The notes beneath the pieces were generated by a model. It saw nothing but the letters and a program-made list of their open reading frames with translations, was not told the DNA's origin and searched no databases. Shown here piece by piece: positions 36,553 through 45,238 of a stretch of DNA of 64,000 bases. The translations under genes and the position numbers were made by a program. Position 1 is the first letter of the stretch. Each line of letters opens with the position of its first letter. This stretch comes from Candidatus Latescibacterota bacterium (GTDB taxonomy: Bacteria > Latescibacterota > UBA2968 > UBA8231): contig JAJEIO010000006.1 of NCBI GenBank assembly GCA_022827835.1, positions 43,933 through 107,932 of the forward strand, read 5' to 3'.

Positions 36553-36996
36553 GTGGAGATCGTTCTGCGACAAGCAACCGAGGATGATATAACCGAGCTG
36601 GCAACGCTAAATAAGCGGCTCGTGGTAGATCAGGGGAGCAGAAACCCATATACGGCCTCAGAATATGAGAACCGTTTCAGAGACTGGCTGCGGGGTGATG
36701 AGTGGAACGTTGACATATTTGTGGATTCCGAGGGAGCCACCCTTGGTTACGCAGTTCACACAGTACAGCAGGACTACTATTACCCTGATCAAGAGGTCGT
36801 GTATCTGCGTCAATTCTACATCGACCGTCCAATGAGACGACGGGGGATAGGTACCGCGGTCTACGAGCTTCTTGCCAAGGAACGGTTTGGGGCTCGCGAA
36901 GTTGCGGTGGATGTTCTTGCGACCAATCCAGACGGCCAAAAATTCTGGGCCCACCTTGGTTTTACACCTTATTTCACATCGATGAAGAAGCGCTAG
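36553..36996 (+). CDS. GNAT-family N-acetyltransferase
   Basis: The protein is 147 residues from a GTG start with GAGGAAGG ten bases upstream. It opens with VLRQATEDDITELATLNKRL, and the acetyl-CoA loop is FYIDRPMRRRGIGTAVYELL (residues about 93-112), followed by VLATNPDGQKFWAHLGFTPY. The N-terminal LRQATEDD pattern and the size are typical of small-molecule acetyltransferases. It is flanked by two HIT genes, 51 bases after the first and 17 before the second. The substrate is unknown. Confidence 0.85.
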   Translation: MEIVLRQATEDDITELATLNKRLVVDQGSRNPYTASEYENRFRDWLRGDEWNVDIFVDSEGATLGYAVHTVQQDYYYPDQEVVYLRQFYIDRPMRRRGIGTAVYELLAKERFGAREVAVDVLATNPDGQKFWAHLGFTPYFTSMKKR

Positions 36997-37013
36997 GTTT
37001 TTGTGAGGAGCAT

Positions 37014-37442
37014 ATGACTGTATGTCCGTTTTGCGATATAGCTGACAAAAGCGCGAGTGCAGTGATCGTATGGGAGGATTCGGACATTGTAGCGTTCTTA
37101 GACACTAGGCCTATTCGAAAAGGTCACTGCCTGATCATCCCAAAACGCCATATCGAGTCGTTTGAAGAAGTGCCAAGTGACCTCGCGGCAAGAATGATGG
37201 CACTTGGTCAACGACTTGCTAGGCGAATGAAGGCCATCTACAAGGTTGACCGCGTTGCCTTTCTCTTCGCTGGAAGTGATGTGCCTCATACCCATGCACA
37301 TGTTTTTCCGATGTACGAGAAGATGGACATCACGTCTGCCCGCTATATTCTGAATCCAGAAAATCTACAGTTTGGCTCATCGCATCTGAAGGTAGATGAG
37401 AAGGGTCTTGTCGGGATAGAATCGGAATTAAGGCTTGATTGA
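37014..37442 (+). CDS. HIT-family nucleotide hydrolase/transferase, copy 2
   Basis: This 142-residue protein has CPFCDIADKSASAVIVWEDS, DTRPIRKGHCLIIPKRHIES and the HIT triad in GSDVPHTHAHVFPMYEK. It is about the family's usual length and is more canonical than the copy at 36019; the two are not close duplicates. Its ATG follows GTGAGGAGC, so AGGAG acts as the ribosome site. The next gene starts inside its stop (TTGA overlap region 37439-37442), so it is co-translated with the kinase downstream. Confidence 0.87.
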   Translation: MTVCPFCDIADKSASAVIVWEDSDIVAFLDTRPIRKGHCLIIPKRHIESFEEVPSDLAARMMALGQRLARRMKAIYKVDRVAFLFAGSDVPHTHAHVFPMYEKMDITSARYILNPENLQFGSSHLKVDEKGLVGIESELRLD

Positions 37443-38059
37443 ACAATGCGCTAGACAAGCTGCACCAGATACGCCGCCTCAAGTTATTCGAGGAATGTGT
37501 AAATCCATTTCATCTTAGTGCGAGGACGCAATTGCTCATCGTATTCGGCGGCCTTCCCGCCACTGGAAAATCCACGTTGGCAGCTCGTCTAGCCCAGGAG
37601 ATGGGTGTTGTTTACCTACGAATAGATACTATTGAGCAGACCATGAAAAACGCGGGTCAGACAGTAACAGGCCCCGAGGGATACTTGGTAGCCTGTTCTT
37701 TGGCGGAAGACAACCTGAGACAGGGTAAGATCGTCATTGTAGATGCAGTCAACCCAATTGAGCTGACTCGAGACTATTGGCGAAACTTGGCGAAACGCCT
37801 AGCCATCCGCCTAGTTGAGATTCAGATTGTTTGCAGCGATGAAAATGAACACCGCAACAGGGTCGAGTCGCGGGTCGCGGATATCCCCGGTCACGAACTA
37901 CCCAACTGGCAGCAAGTTCTGGACAGAACATTCGAACCCTGGGATGGAGCTATCCTTGTTGATACCGCCAAACAAACAGTAGAAACGAGTGTATCGACGA
38001 TTAAGAAGCGGCTGAATGTATCAGGTCAATCTGCGGGTAGCAAACCCAACACATCATGA
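37439..38059 (+). CDS. P-loop kinase (AAA_33-like)
   Basis: The protein is 206 residues from a TTG start that overlaps the HIT stop by four bases, with AAGG five bases upstream. Walker A is LLIVFGGLPATGKSTLAARL, then VYLRIDTIEQTMKNAGQTV and a Walker B-like KIVIVDAVNPIELTRDYW. The helical lid has CSDENEHRNRVESRVADI. This pattern matches small kinases of sugars, gluconate or antibiotics (AAA_33). It is a distant parallel to the kinase at 35398, enclosing HIT-GNAT-HIT between them. Confidence 0.82.
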   Translation: MNNALDKLHQIRRLKLFEECVNPFHLSARTQLLIVFGGLPATGKSTLAARLAQEMGVVYLRIDTIEQTMKNAGQTVTGPEGYLVACSLAEDNLRQGKIVIVDAVNPIELTRDYWRNLAKRLAIRLVEIQIVCSDENEHRNRVESRVADIPGHELPNWQQVLDRTFEPWDGAILVDTAKQTVETSVSTIKKRLNVSGQSAGSKPNTS

Positions 38060-38128
38060 TCGGCCAATCGTCCACAATGAAACGGTCACCCTGTTGGAGC
38101 GGACGCCTTCGCCTAGCCTTGAAGTAAA

Positions 38129-38662
38129 ATGAAGAAGCCCGTATACGAAATCCATCTCCCCGAGTATCACCATGACTCCGAGCCGGACCACGTTGCGATC
38201 GGTGCGAAGATAGACGGCGAGATCAAGCGACTTTTCATGGGTCAGTACCTCGGTGTCCGCTGCATCACCCTCGCGGACCACCCCGACAAGTCCGTCGATG
38301 AAATGATCGACATCATTCAGTCCATCGGACACGACCGCTACGACCCGCACCGTCCCGGCGACCGATACGAGAACAACGAAGGCAAGCACATCGATCTCTT
38401 CTGCTTCGATTACCACGTCGGCGACCAGATACCCATGCTCGAGAGTTTTGTGTGGACCTCCTATCGATACCGCACGTGCACCCCGATTGATCTCATTCTC
38501 CTACTCGACCCGACAAAGCTGAATCAGGTGTTTTTCACCTATGCTGGACGCGAAGATGAGGGTGAACGGAGTGACGGCTGGACGTTCAAAGATCCAGCCA
38601 GCACACAGGACATTCTTGTTGCCATCCTGAGAATTCGCCATAAGGAGTCATTTAGCCCATAG
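38129..38662 (+). CDS. Hypothetical protein, 177 residues
   Basis: I do not recognise this family. The protein is soluble and acidic with no signal peptide. It begins KKPVYEIHLPEYHHDSEPDH and has many His and Asp residues early. Later segments are LADHPDKSVDEMIDIIQSIG, HIDLFCFDYHVGDQIPMLES and CTPIDLILLLDPTKLNQVFF. The start is ATG at 38129, 69 bases after the kinase. The next gene, a membrane protein, follows after 11 bases with a TAGGAGACA ribosome site, so the two may be functionally paired. Confidence 0.6.
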   Translation: MKKPVYEIHLPEYHHDSEPDHVAIGAKIDGEIKRLFMGQYLGVRCITLADHPDKSVDEMIDIIQSIGHDRYDPHRPGDRYENNEGKHIDLFCFDYHVGDQIPMLESFVWTSYRYRTCTPIDLILLLDPTKLNQVFFTYAGREDEGERSDGWTFKDPASTQDILVAILRIRHKESFSP

Positions 38663-38673
38663 GAGACACCAAG

Positions 38674-39159
38674 ATGGAGAATATCACCCTATCGTTGTGG
38701 ATTATCGCTATGGCCCTGCAAATTACTTTGCTAGTCGCTTTGACAGCGATCGCTCATACTCTTCGACGATCGAATGGAATTTGCAGCCCATTTTGGATTG
38801 CTATCTTCTTCTGTCTGTATTCCTTGGGGCAGTATGCTGATCCGTTTCTGACAAGACTCCTGACCGAGTCTGGCATAGCGTTCGCAGTCCCAGACTCGTC
38901 GATCAGCTTAGCTCAGCTATTTTCCTTTCTCAGTTCCGTTCGCCTGATATTCATACTGCTGGCTGCCTTTTGTCTCTTCGCCCTAGTCTTGGCGGATCTA
39001 TCCCACTTTTGGCGGGGCGCAGACGATACACGACCGTCTCGTTGGTTTCAACGCTTCGAATTGTTTGGCCATCACCGTCTTGGAATCGGGTTGGCCATGG
39101 TACTGTTGGTGATAGCGCACCCCACCCTTATAGCGGGCCTTCTGTTGAGTAGCAATTGA
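38674..39159 (+). CDS. Hypothetical membrane protein with about four transmembrane helices
   Basis: The protein is 161 residues. Hydrophobic segments occur at residues about 5-27 (LSLWIIAMALQITLLVALTA), 38-56 (SPFWIAIFFCLYSLGQYA), 85-108 (LIFILLAAFCLFALVLADL) and 135-158 (GIGLAMVLLVIAHPTLIAGL). No family was recognised. Its start has a good GGAGA site and is 11 bases after the unknown soluble protein. It precedes the PHP phosphatase gene by 44 bases. Confidence 0.6.
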   Translation: MENITLSLWIIAMALQITLLVALTAIAHTLRRSNGICSPFWIAIFFCLYSLGQYADPFLTRLLTESGIAFAVPDSSISLAQLFSFLSSVRLIFILLAAFCLFALVLADLSHFWRGADDTRPSRWFQRFELFGHHRLGIGLAMVLLVIAHPTLIAGLLLSSN

Positions 39160-39203
39160 GACCGGCAGACCACAGCCGATAAGAAAAATGAGGAGATCTT
39201 GGC

Positions 39204-40070
39204 GTGACAGCACCAAACACCACTTCGGCAGCGCGCGTGTCCATCCACGGTGGACACAGCAAAGAATTCGGCGATGCAAATGATTCCACACTTGAGGAAA
39301 TCGTACGCGCCTACGTTGACAAGGGCTTCAAATGGGTGGGCATTACCGAGCATATCCCACCCGCTTCAGCCGACTTCCTATTCCCCTGGGAGATTGAAGA
39401 GGGCCAGACGCTTGAGTCAAGGAAGGAACGGTTCACCGAATACTTTTCGGTCGCGCGCAGGCTCCAGAGGGACTATCGAGATTCCATTCAGATATTAGTC
39501 GGATTCGAAACAGAGAGTTACACGGGCTATGTAGCGCACGTCAACAGCCTGCGCAATCAATTTCAACCAGACTACATCGTTGGCTCAGTCCATCACGTGA
39601 GAGACATATGCATCGATGGTCCGCCAGAGTGGTATGCCCAAGTCGTAGAAGAGGTCGGAGGAATCGATGCACTATTCTGTGAATACTTCGATCAACAATA
39701 CGAGCTTATAGAGGAACTAGAACCCGAAGTGGTCGGACACTTTGACCTCATCCGAATGCACGACAAGGACTATCGTCAGCGCTTAGAGACCCCCAAAATC
39801 AAAGAGAGAATCCGGAGGAACCTTGAGAAGATCAAGGATCTTGGGTCAATCCTCGATTTCAATCTCAGGGCCCTCGAAAAGGGCGGATCTGAACCTTACG
39901 TATCCAGATCTATCTTGGAAATGGCACTGGATCTCGGCGTCCCTTGCGTCCCGGGTGACGATTCACATGGGGTCGCGGGAGTTGGATTACATCTCGAGAA
40001 AGGGATCGAAATACTAAAGCAGACTGGATTTAGCACGAATTGGCAACTCCCAAGGGGCTGCGGCACATAG
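39204..40070 (+). CDS. PHP-domain phosphatase (histidinol-phosphatase-like, HisK type)
   Basis: This 288-residue protein carries PHP metal-binding motifs: VSIHGGHSKEFGDAND near the N terminus, GFKWVGITEHIPP, ILVGFETESYTG, IVGSVHHVRDICID, VVGHFDLIRMHDKDYR and VPCVPGDDSHGVAGVG. The arrangement follows histidinol-phosphate phosphatases of the HisK group, though this locus has no histidine genes. It may act on another phosphorylated metabolite. The start is GTG with GGAGATC upstream. The following GNAT begins directly after its stop. Confidence 0.82.
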   Translation: MTAPNTTSAARVSIHGGHSKEFGDANDSTLEEIVRAYVDKGFKWVGITEHIPPASADFLFPWEIEEGQTLESRKERFTEYFSVARRLQRDYRDSIQILVGFETESYTGYVAHVNSLRNQFQPDYIVGSVHHVRDICIDGPPEWYAQVVEEVGGIDALFCEYFDQQYELIEELEPEVVGHFDLIRMHDKDYRQRLETPKIKERIRRNLEKIKDLGSILDFNLRALEKGGSEPYVSRSILEMALDLGVPCVPGDDSHGVAGVGLHLEKGIEILKQTGFSTNWQLPRGCGT

Positions 40071-40589
40071 ATGAAACCAGACGGGACACGAGAATTGCCA
40101 CTAACGATCCGATCCGCTACGCCCGCTGACGCCGAGGCTGTGGTGCGGATTTACATCGATTCGTGGAACGCTGGATTCGGCGCACTGCTATCGCAGGCCG
40201 ATAGAACTGTGACGCCAGACCTCATTGAACGTTGGCGATACGATCTTGCTCAGCCTGTCCCACATCGTTGGTGGGTAGCCGAGCGTATGAATTCAATTGC
40301 AGGGTTCGTCGGTATTGGTCCCAGCCGAGATCCGGTGGATGCACGCCTCGGCGAACTTGATACTATTGCGGTCGATCCGTCGCACTGGCGCATAGGTATT
40401 GGCAAGGCATTGATATCTGTCGCTTCGCGTTATCTGATTGTGGACGGCTACGATGAGGCGATAGTGTGGACCGTAGAAGGCTATGAGCGCGGAATCGCTT
40501 TCTACGAGGCCACAGGATGGAGCCGCGATGGTGGCGTTCGGGATGAGGGGCGACAAATCCGTCTCCGGCTTGACTTGGCCACCTTATAA
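40071..40589 (+). CDS. GNAT-family N-acetyltransferase
   Basis: The protein is 172 residues. It opens with LTIRSATPADAEAVVRIYID and SWNAGFGALL, includes WWVAERMNSIAGFVGIGPS and the loop GELDTIAVDPSHWRIGIGKA with AVDPSHWRIGIG for acetyl-CoA. The later segment AIVWTVEGYERGIAFYEATG matches the 'N-acetyltransferase in GNAT family, phosphinothricin-like' pattern. Its ATG follows the PHP stop with no gap. It is one of several acetyltransferases in the 34-45 kb cluster. Confidence 0.85.
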   Translation: MKPDGTRELPLTIRSATPADAEAVVRIYIDSWNAGFGALLSQADRTVTPDLIERWRYDLAQPVPHRWWVAERMNSIAGFVGIGPSRDPVDARLGELDTIAVDPSHWRIGIGKALISVASRYLIVDGYDEAIVWTVEGYERGIAFYEATGWSRDGGVRDEGRQIRLRLDLATL

Positions 40590-40726
40590 GATGCGTACGG
40601 ATGAATTTCCCTGACGAACAGAGATTTGCTTGACATAGTTCTATCGTCCTTCTTGCTTTCGAAATCGGTATTAGGATGCTGGTGTTTTTCACCTTTCTGC
40701 ACATAACGAGTAACAGAGGAATATCG

Positions 40727-41440
40727 ATGAGCGAAAGCAGAGATAAACTCAGAGAAGCAATAGAAAATGGCGACTTGGCCACAGTCAAACAAATCGGCGA
40801 GACAGAACCTAACCTTCTCCATGAGCCCCTCCTTCCTAGCGCGGGACGCAGCGGCTATCCGATGACACAAGCCGCCGTGAGCGGTCATGCGGAGATCCTC
40901 GCTTATCTAATCGCCAAAGGGGGCGACGTTATGGAAAACCACAACTTCCCCCTTTGCCGAGCAGCAACGCGCGGCGGCTGTGTTGCAACTATGGAACTGC
41001 TGGTTCAACATGGCGCGGACGTGAATAGAGTCACTCAAGACTACGGCCCGCCGTTGATATTTGCTATCGAAGGTAGTTCCCTAGACAGTATGAAATTCTT
41101 ATTGGAGAACGGTGCACTGATCGCTGGCAGTGGTCCGAGCGAAACGCAAACCGTGTCTTGGGACGCGCTCAAACACGCAACTGCCTTTAACCGCAAGTGT
41201 CCGGGTATGCTTGCTCTGCTTCTCGATTATGGAGCCGATGTTAATAGCCCTATCGTTGATCAACGCGGAGGCCGTAAAAATAATACTGCACTGCATGGAG
41301 CTGCGGAAAAGGGGGATATTAAGGGCGTGAAACTTCTGCTAGCGCAAGGGGCTGACCCAAATGCAAAAAATAATCAAGGACAACGACCCGTCGAAGTAAC
41401 CCGCAACCAAAAGGTCCGGGAGCTATTGGAGAAAATCTAA
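40727..41440 (+). CDS. Ankyrin-repeat protein
   Basis: This 237-residue protein has about six ankyrin units, including LREAIENGDLATVKQIGETE, MTQAAVSGHAEILAYLIAKG, LCRAATRGGCVATMELLVQH with GADVN, LIFAIEGSSLDSMKFLLENG, LLLDYGADVNSP and ALHGAAEKGDIKGVKLLLAQ with GADPN. It has no signal peptide, so it is a cytoplasmic protein-binding scaffold; the partner is unknown. ATG 40727 follows AGAGGAA by five to six bases. A separate ankyrin scrap occurs at 1584-1682. Confidence 0.88.
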   Translation: MSESRDKLREAIENGDLATVKQIGETEPNLLHEPLLPSAGRSGYPMTQAAVSGHAEILAYLIAKGGDVMENHNFPLCRAATRGGCVATMELLVQHGADVNRVTQDYGPPLIFAIEGSSLDSMKFLLENGALIAGSGPSETQTVSWDALKHATAFNRKCPGMLALLLDYGADVNSPIVDQRGGRKNNTALHGAAEKGDIKGVKLLLAQGADPNAKNNQGQRPVEVTRNQKVRELLEKI

Positions 41441-41495
41441 CTGGTTTGTCGCCTTTGAACGGGTAGATTCGCAAACCGGCACAACCATATCTAAA

Positions 41496-42257
41496 ATGAA
41501 AAAAGAAGAATCAATCGACGCAGACTATCTGGCCCCAGCCAAATACGACCAGTATTACGGCGCGTATGCTGCGCTTCCAGATTGGTTCCTAACCGAGCTC
41601 GCCTCTCGCGAAAAGGTCCTCGAGCTTGCCTGTGGAACAGGCCGGATAGCGATCCCCTTGGCAGAGCACGGTCTTGAGGTCACTGGGATCGACTATTCGG
41701 AGCCGATGCTTAGCCTTGCCAGGTCAAAGGCCGACGGCAGACAAGTGAAGATCAACTGGATCCACGACGATATACGCCGCTTTGACACCGGTAGGCAGTA
41801 TGGGTCAATCTTACTACTAAGCAACGCACTATGGCATCTGCACGACCTAGCGGATTTCGAGGAGTGCATCCGCTGCGTGAAGCGTCATCTCGCTCCGGGT
41901 GGTTACTTCATTGTGGACGTCTTTGTGCCTGGGCTGGAGATCCTCAATCGCGACCCAAGCAGACGGTATCCATTCTCTCGCTACATAGACGATGAAACTG
42001 GACAAGAGGTGCAAGTGACGCAGTCATATAGGTACGAAGCAGATACCCAAGTCGCACGCATGGTGCACTACAGAGGGGACTCTGATGAGATCGTTGGCGG
42101 TCTGAATCTTCGGATGTATTTCCCGCAGGAGCTGGATGCCCTGCTAAAATACAATGGGATGAGAATCAACGAGAAGTTCGGCAACTGGGACCGGGACGCC
42201 TTTGGCCCGGACTCTAGGCATCAGCTTTGCTTCTGCACCACGACGGAGACCGGCTAA
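41496..42257 (+). CDS. Class I SAM-dependent methyltransferase
   Basis: This 253-residue protein has the SAM-binding motif I VLELACGTGRIAIPLAEHGL (residues about 46-65), then VTGIDYSEPMLSLARSKADG with the acidic end of motif II, and SILLLSNALWHLHDLADFEE. RHLAPGGYFIVDVFVPGLEI is motif III. It fits the Methyltransf_11/25-type enzymes acting on small molecules. The substrate is not known. It starts at ATG 41496 and the MBL-fold gene follows by four bases. Confidence 0.87.
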   Translation: MKKEESIDADYLAPAKYDQYYGAYAALPDWFLTELASREKVLELACGTGRIAIPLAEHGLEVTGIDYSEPMLSLARSKADGRQVKINWIHDDIRRFDTGRQYGSILLLSNALWHLHDLADFEECIRCVKRHLAPGGYFIVDVFVPGLEILNRDPSRRYPFSRYIDDETGQEVQVTQSYRYEADTQVARMVHYRGDSDEIVGGLNLRMYFPQELDALLKYNGMRINEKFGNWDRDAFGPDSRHQLCFCTTTETG

Positions 42258-42260
42258 GCT

Positions 42261-43127
42261 TTGCAAGTGACGTTTCTCGGAACAGCAGCCGCGCCGTCGA
42301 TGCCAATACCTTTCTGCGTATGTCAGGCGTGTTCAGACGCGAGGCGGGCCGCTGGCAAGAACCTTCGCAAGCGGTCGTCCATCGCAATCAACGATGACCT
42401 GCTCGTGGATATTGGTCCAGACATAGCGACTGCGTCATTTGCTCACGACGTTTCTCTGATGGACATCAGTGTCTGCCTATTGACACATGCCCACGCAGAC
42501 CACTTTGATCCCGAGTTCCTCATATCGAGACACGAGGAATACGCAACGATCGTCGCCCAGGAAATGCTTATCGCAGGTTCAAGCGATACGCTGAGGTCTA
42601 TTGATGAGATTTTGGTCAGCATATGCGAATACGGAAGCATTTTCGCTCAAGACACACAGCGCGCCCTGAAAATCAACCTGCTGACCATCGAGCCGTTCAA
42701 GACTCAAGTCGTCGGTGATTACCGCTTCACAGGGTATCCCGCAAACCACGGCACCGAAAAGGGCTGCCTGCTTTACTCCATCGAGCAAGGCCAGCACGCC
42801 ATATTTTACGGCACTGATACCTCGGTTCTATCAGAGCAGGTATGGGACCATCTTCTGCTTGCAGGCACACAGTTCGATTTGCTCGTCCTCGATCACACAT
42901 ACGGCATCGGCTTTGACGCTAGTCCGCCCGATCATCTGGCGTCCGTTGACGTCATAGGCCACGTCGATCGCTTCTGGCGCAGCGGTCTTCTCAAGGACAA
43001 TGCGCAGGTGTACGCGACTCACATTTCACACGAAGGATACCTAGAGCACGACGAACTAGACGAGTATGCCGCAGCACATGGCTACAGAGTAGCATTTGAT
43101 GGATTATCGCTGTCATTCGACGCTTGA
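42261..43127 (+). CDS. Metallo-beta-lactamase-fold hydrolase (PhnP-like)
   Basis: This 288-residue protein begins MQVTFLGTAAAPSMPIPFCV and contains CVCQACSDARRAAG, the extra Cys-rich zinc patch of PhnP-type phosphodiesterases, then ISVCLLTHAHADHFDPEFLI (HxHxDH) and GYPANHGTEKGCLLYS and YATHISHEGYLEHDELDEYA for the remaining ligands. PhnP hydrolyses 5-phosphoribosyl 1,2-cyclic phosphate; relatives act on other cyclic or nucleotide phosphodiesters. The start is TTG (42261) or GTG (42267), both with weak ribosome sites. It follows the methyltransferase by four bases. Confidence 0.82.
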   Translation: MQVTFLGTAAAPSMPIPFCVCQACSDARRAAGKNLRKRSSIAINDDLLVDIGPDIATASFAHDVSLMDISVCLLTHAHADHFDPEFLISRHEEYATIVAQEMLIAGSSDTLRSIDEILVSICEYGSIFAQDTQRALKINLLTIEPFKTQVVGDYRFTGYPANHGTEKGCLLYSIEQGQHAIFYGTDTSVLSEQVWDHLLLAGTQFDLLVLDHTYGIGFDASPPDHLASVDVIGHVDRFWRSGLLKDNAQVYATHISHEGYLEHDELDEYAAAHGYRVAFDGLSLSFDA

Positions 43128-43206
43128 GTAAATTCCTGCAGAAGAAATTGGTACCCGGCGAAGATCATTAGTAGGTGTGATTATCACTTTAGAGGAAAAT
43201 GAACCC

Positions 43207-44421
43207 TTGACCCATATCTGCGCTACTTGGCCGACTTCAGCGAAAGAAGAAGCCTACTGGCAGTCGATTCGCAACCAGTACATGATCGCGCCGGATGAAA
43301 CCTATCTCAACACCGGCTCGTTTGGCTCACAGCCCAAGCCCGTATTCGAGAGAATGATGGAAATCCTAGAAGATGTTGAACGCAGCCCCTCCCGGCATCG
43401 AGGAAAATATCACGGCGCTGTAGATGATGCCCGTGCTCGTCTGGGTTCCTTTATCAACGCGCCAGCAGAGGATATTGCTTTTGCTTCCAATGTTACTATG
43501 GCCATCAACATGGCAGTACACGGACTGGATTGGCGTCCGGGAGACGAAATCCTCACGTCAGACCAAGAATACGGCGCTATTGACAACTGCCTGCATCTGG
43601 CCGAACGCCGCCGCGAGGTGGTCGTCAAACGCGCCCAAATTCCCGTCTCTCCCGAACGTCCTGAAGACATCCTAAACGCTTTTGACCGTGAATTTACAAA
43701 CCGCACCAAGCTGATCTTATGCAGTCATATCACCACTGGTACGGGCCTAATTACTCCCATCAAAGCCCTCGCTCGACTGACACACGACCGCGGAGCACTG
43801 ATTGTAGCAGATGGTGCACACGCTCCGGGCATGATCCCGCTGGACCTGCTGGATCTCGGCTGCGACTTTTACGGCGGCAACTGTCACAAATGGCTGTGCG
43901 CGCCCAAAGGCACTGGATTTTTTTATGCTTCGCCTTCGGCACAAGAGCAACTCAATCACGTTGTTGTAAGTTGGGGATACAGCCGAGAAGGCACTCAAAA
44001 GGGAGTAGACGGCCTTCTGCGGATCAATGACCGCCCATTTATGTGGGGCATTGAAAACTGGGGGACCCGGGACCAAGCCTGTTTTGCAGCCGTGGGCACG
44101 GCGATTGAATTTCAAGAGGCGATTGGCAAGGAGCGGATTCGACAAAGGGGTCACCAGTTAGCGGCCTATCTGCGGGATCGCTTGGCTGCAACTGGCTGGG
44201 CAAAACAGCTCACTCCCTCCGCACCCGCCCTCTCCGGATCCATCTCAGCCTTCCACCTTTCCGGATTCGACGATCTAGATCTTTATAAGCGATACCGGAT
44301 CACTGTGCCGACGGCAAAAAGCGACGATGGACACTGGATGCGCGTTTCCACCCATATCTGCAACGGCTTTGACCATGTAGATCGCCTAATAGATGCTTTA
44401 CAGGAACTGAGAAATGAGTGA
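43207..44421 (+). CDS. Class V aminotransferase (isopenicillin-N-epimerase-like PLP enzyme)
   Basis: This fold-type I PLP enzyme is about 404 residues. Marks are MIAPDETYLNTGSFGSQPKP at the start, AFASNVTMAINMAVHGLDW, ILCSHITTGTGLITPIKALA, LIVADGAHAPGMIPLDLLDL with the PLP-binding Asp, and FYGGNCHKWLCAPKGTGFFY with the Schiff-base Lys. It fits the CefD/isopenicillin-N-epimerase-like branch, which includes cysteine desulfurase relatives. TTG 43207 has GAGGAA upstream; a GTG at 43177 is the alternative. It overlaps the AAC(3)-like gene by eight bases. Confidence 0.87.
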   Translation: MTHICATWPTSAKEEAYWQSIRNQYMIAPDETYLNTGSFGSQPKPVFERMMEILEDVERSPSRHRGKYHGAVDDARARLGSFINAPAEDIAFASNVTMAINMAVHGLDWRPGDEILTSDQEYGAIDNCLHLAERRREVVVKRAQIPVSPERPEDILNAFDREFTNRTKLILCSHITTGTGLITPIKALARLTHDRGALIVADGAHAPGMIPLDLLDLGCDFYGGNCHKWLCAPKGTGFFYASPSAQEQLNHVVVSWGYSREGTQKGVDGLLRINDRPFMWGIENWGTRDQACFAAVGTAIEFQEAIGKERIRQRGHQLAAYLRDRLAATGWAKQLTPSAPALSGSISAFHLSGFDDLDLYKRYRITVPTAKSDDGHWMRVSTHICNGFDHVDRLIDALQELRNE

Positions 44422-45238
44422 AAGAGAGATCGTTGAAAAAACAGAAGCTCCCGCCACAATCGAATCGTTACAAGCTGACCTCCATGCGCTCGGCGTCAAA
44501 CCGGGAATGATCGTATTGGTGCATTCGTCCTTGAGTGCGATGGGATGGGTGTGCGGGGGAGCTGTGGCGGTCATCGTTGCCCTGCAGAAAGCATTGGGCT
44601 CAACGGGAACGCTTGTGATGCCCAGCCACTCGCCCGACCTGACCGAACCGAGTGGCTGGGAGAGTCCGCCCGTCCCCGAGTCGTGGTGGCCGGTAATACG
44701 CGAGAACATGCCGGCCTACGATCCAGAGCTTACCCCCACTCGTTCCATGGGCATTATCGCGGAGACATTCCGCAAGCAACGAGGCGTCCTCCGCAGCGCA
44801 CATCCGCAGGTCTCGTTTTGTGCATGTGGACCCCAAGCGTCGCACATCACCGATAATCACGCATTGGCCTTTGGTCTAGGCGAGCATTCGCCGCTCGCGA
44901 GAATCTACGACCTGCACGGCTTTATCCTCCTTCTCGGTGTGGATCACAGCAACAATACATCTATGCACCTTGCAGAACACCGGGCGACTTTTCCAACAAA
45001 ACGCGTCATCCAGCAGGGCGCTCCGATCGCTACGGCGGATTTGCGGAAATGGGCCACCTTTGAAGATGTTGACATCGACAGTTCAGATTTTGATCGCATC
45101 GGCGAGGACTTTCTGCGATCGGAGGACGGCCATGTCGTCCGTCGTGGCCGGGTTGGTCTTGCAGATTGCCAGCTCATGCTGCAACGAGACGTCGTGGACT
45201 TTACTGTCGGTTGGCTCGAAGAGAATAGGTCGAATTAG
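44414..45238 (+). CDS. AAC(3)-type aminoglycoside N-acetyltransferase family protein
   Basis: This 274-residue protein matches the AAC(3)/YokD family: LVHSSLSAMGWVCGGAVAVI near the N terminus, LGSTGTLVMPSHSPDLTEPS, SMGIIAETFRKQRGVLRSAH, FGLGEHSPLARIYDLHGFIL and LGVDHSNNTSMHLAEHRATF with the catalytic-region His. It acetylates an amine with acetyl-CoA; only some members act on aminoglycosides. Its start overlaps the aminotransferase stop by eight bases, so the two probably add and then acetylate an amino group on one substrate. Confidence 0.87.
   Translation: MSEREIVEKTEAPATIESLQADLHALGVKPGMIVLVHSSLSAMGWVCGGAVAVIVALQKALGSTGTLVMPSHSPDLTEPSGWESPPVPESWWPVIRENMPAYDPELTPTRSMGIIAETFRKQRGVLRSAHPQVSFCACGPQASHITDNHALAFGLGEHSPLARIYDLHGFILLLGVDHSNNTSMHLAEHRATFPTKRVIQQGAPIATADLRKWATFEDVDIDSSDFDRIGEDFLRSEDGHVVRRGRVGLADCQLMLQRDVVDFTVGWLEENRSN

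Noticed and set aside
40630..40672. TTGACA at 40630 as promoter of the ankyrin gene
   Set aside because: No acceptable -10 box at 16-19 bases; the nearest GTATTA is over 30 bases away.
41441..41479. GGTTTG/CAAACC hairpin after the ankyrin gene, considered as attC or terminator
   Set aside because: Arms of eight bases with a 23-base loop, no T-run, and no GTTRRRY core.
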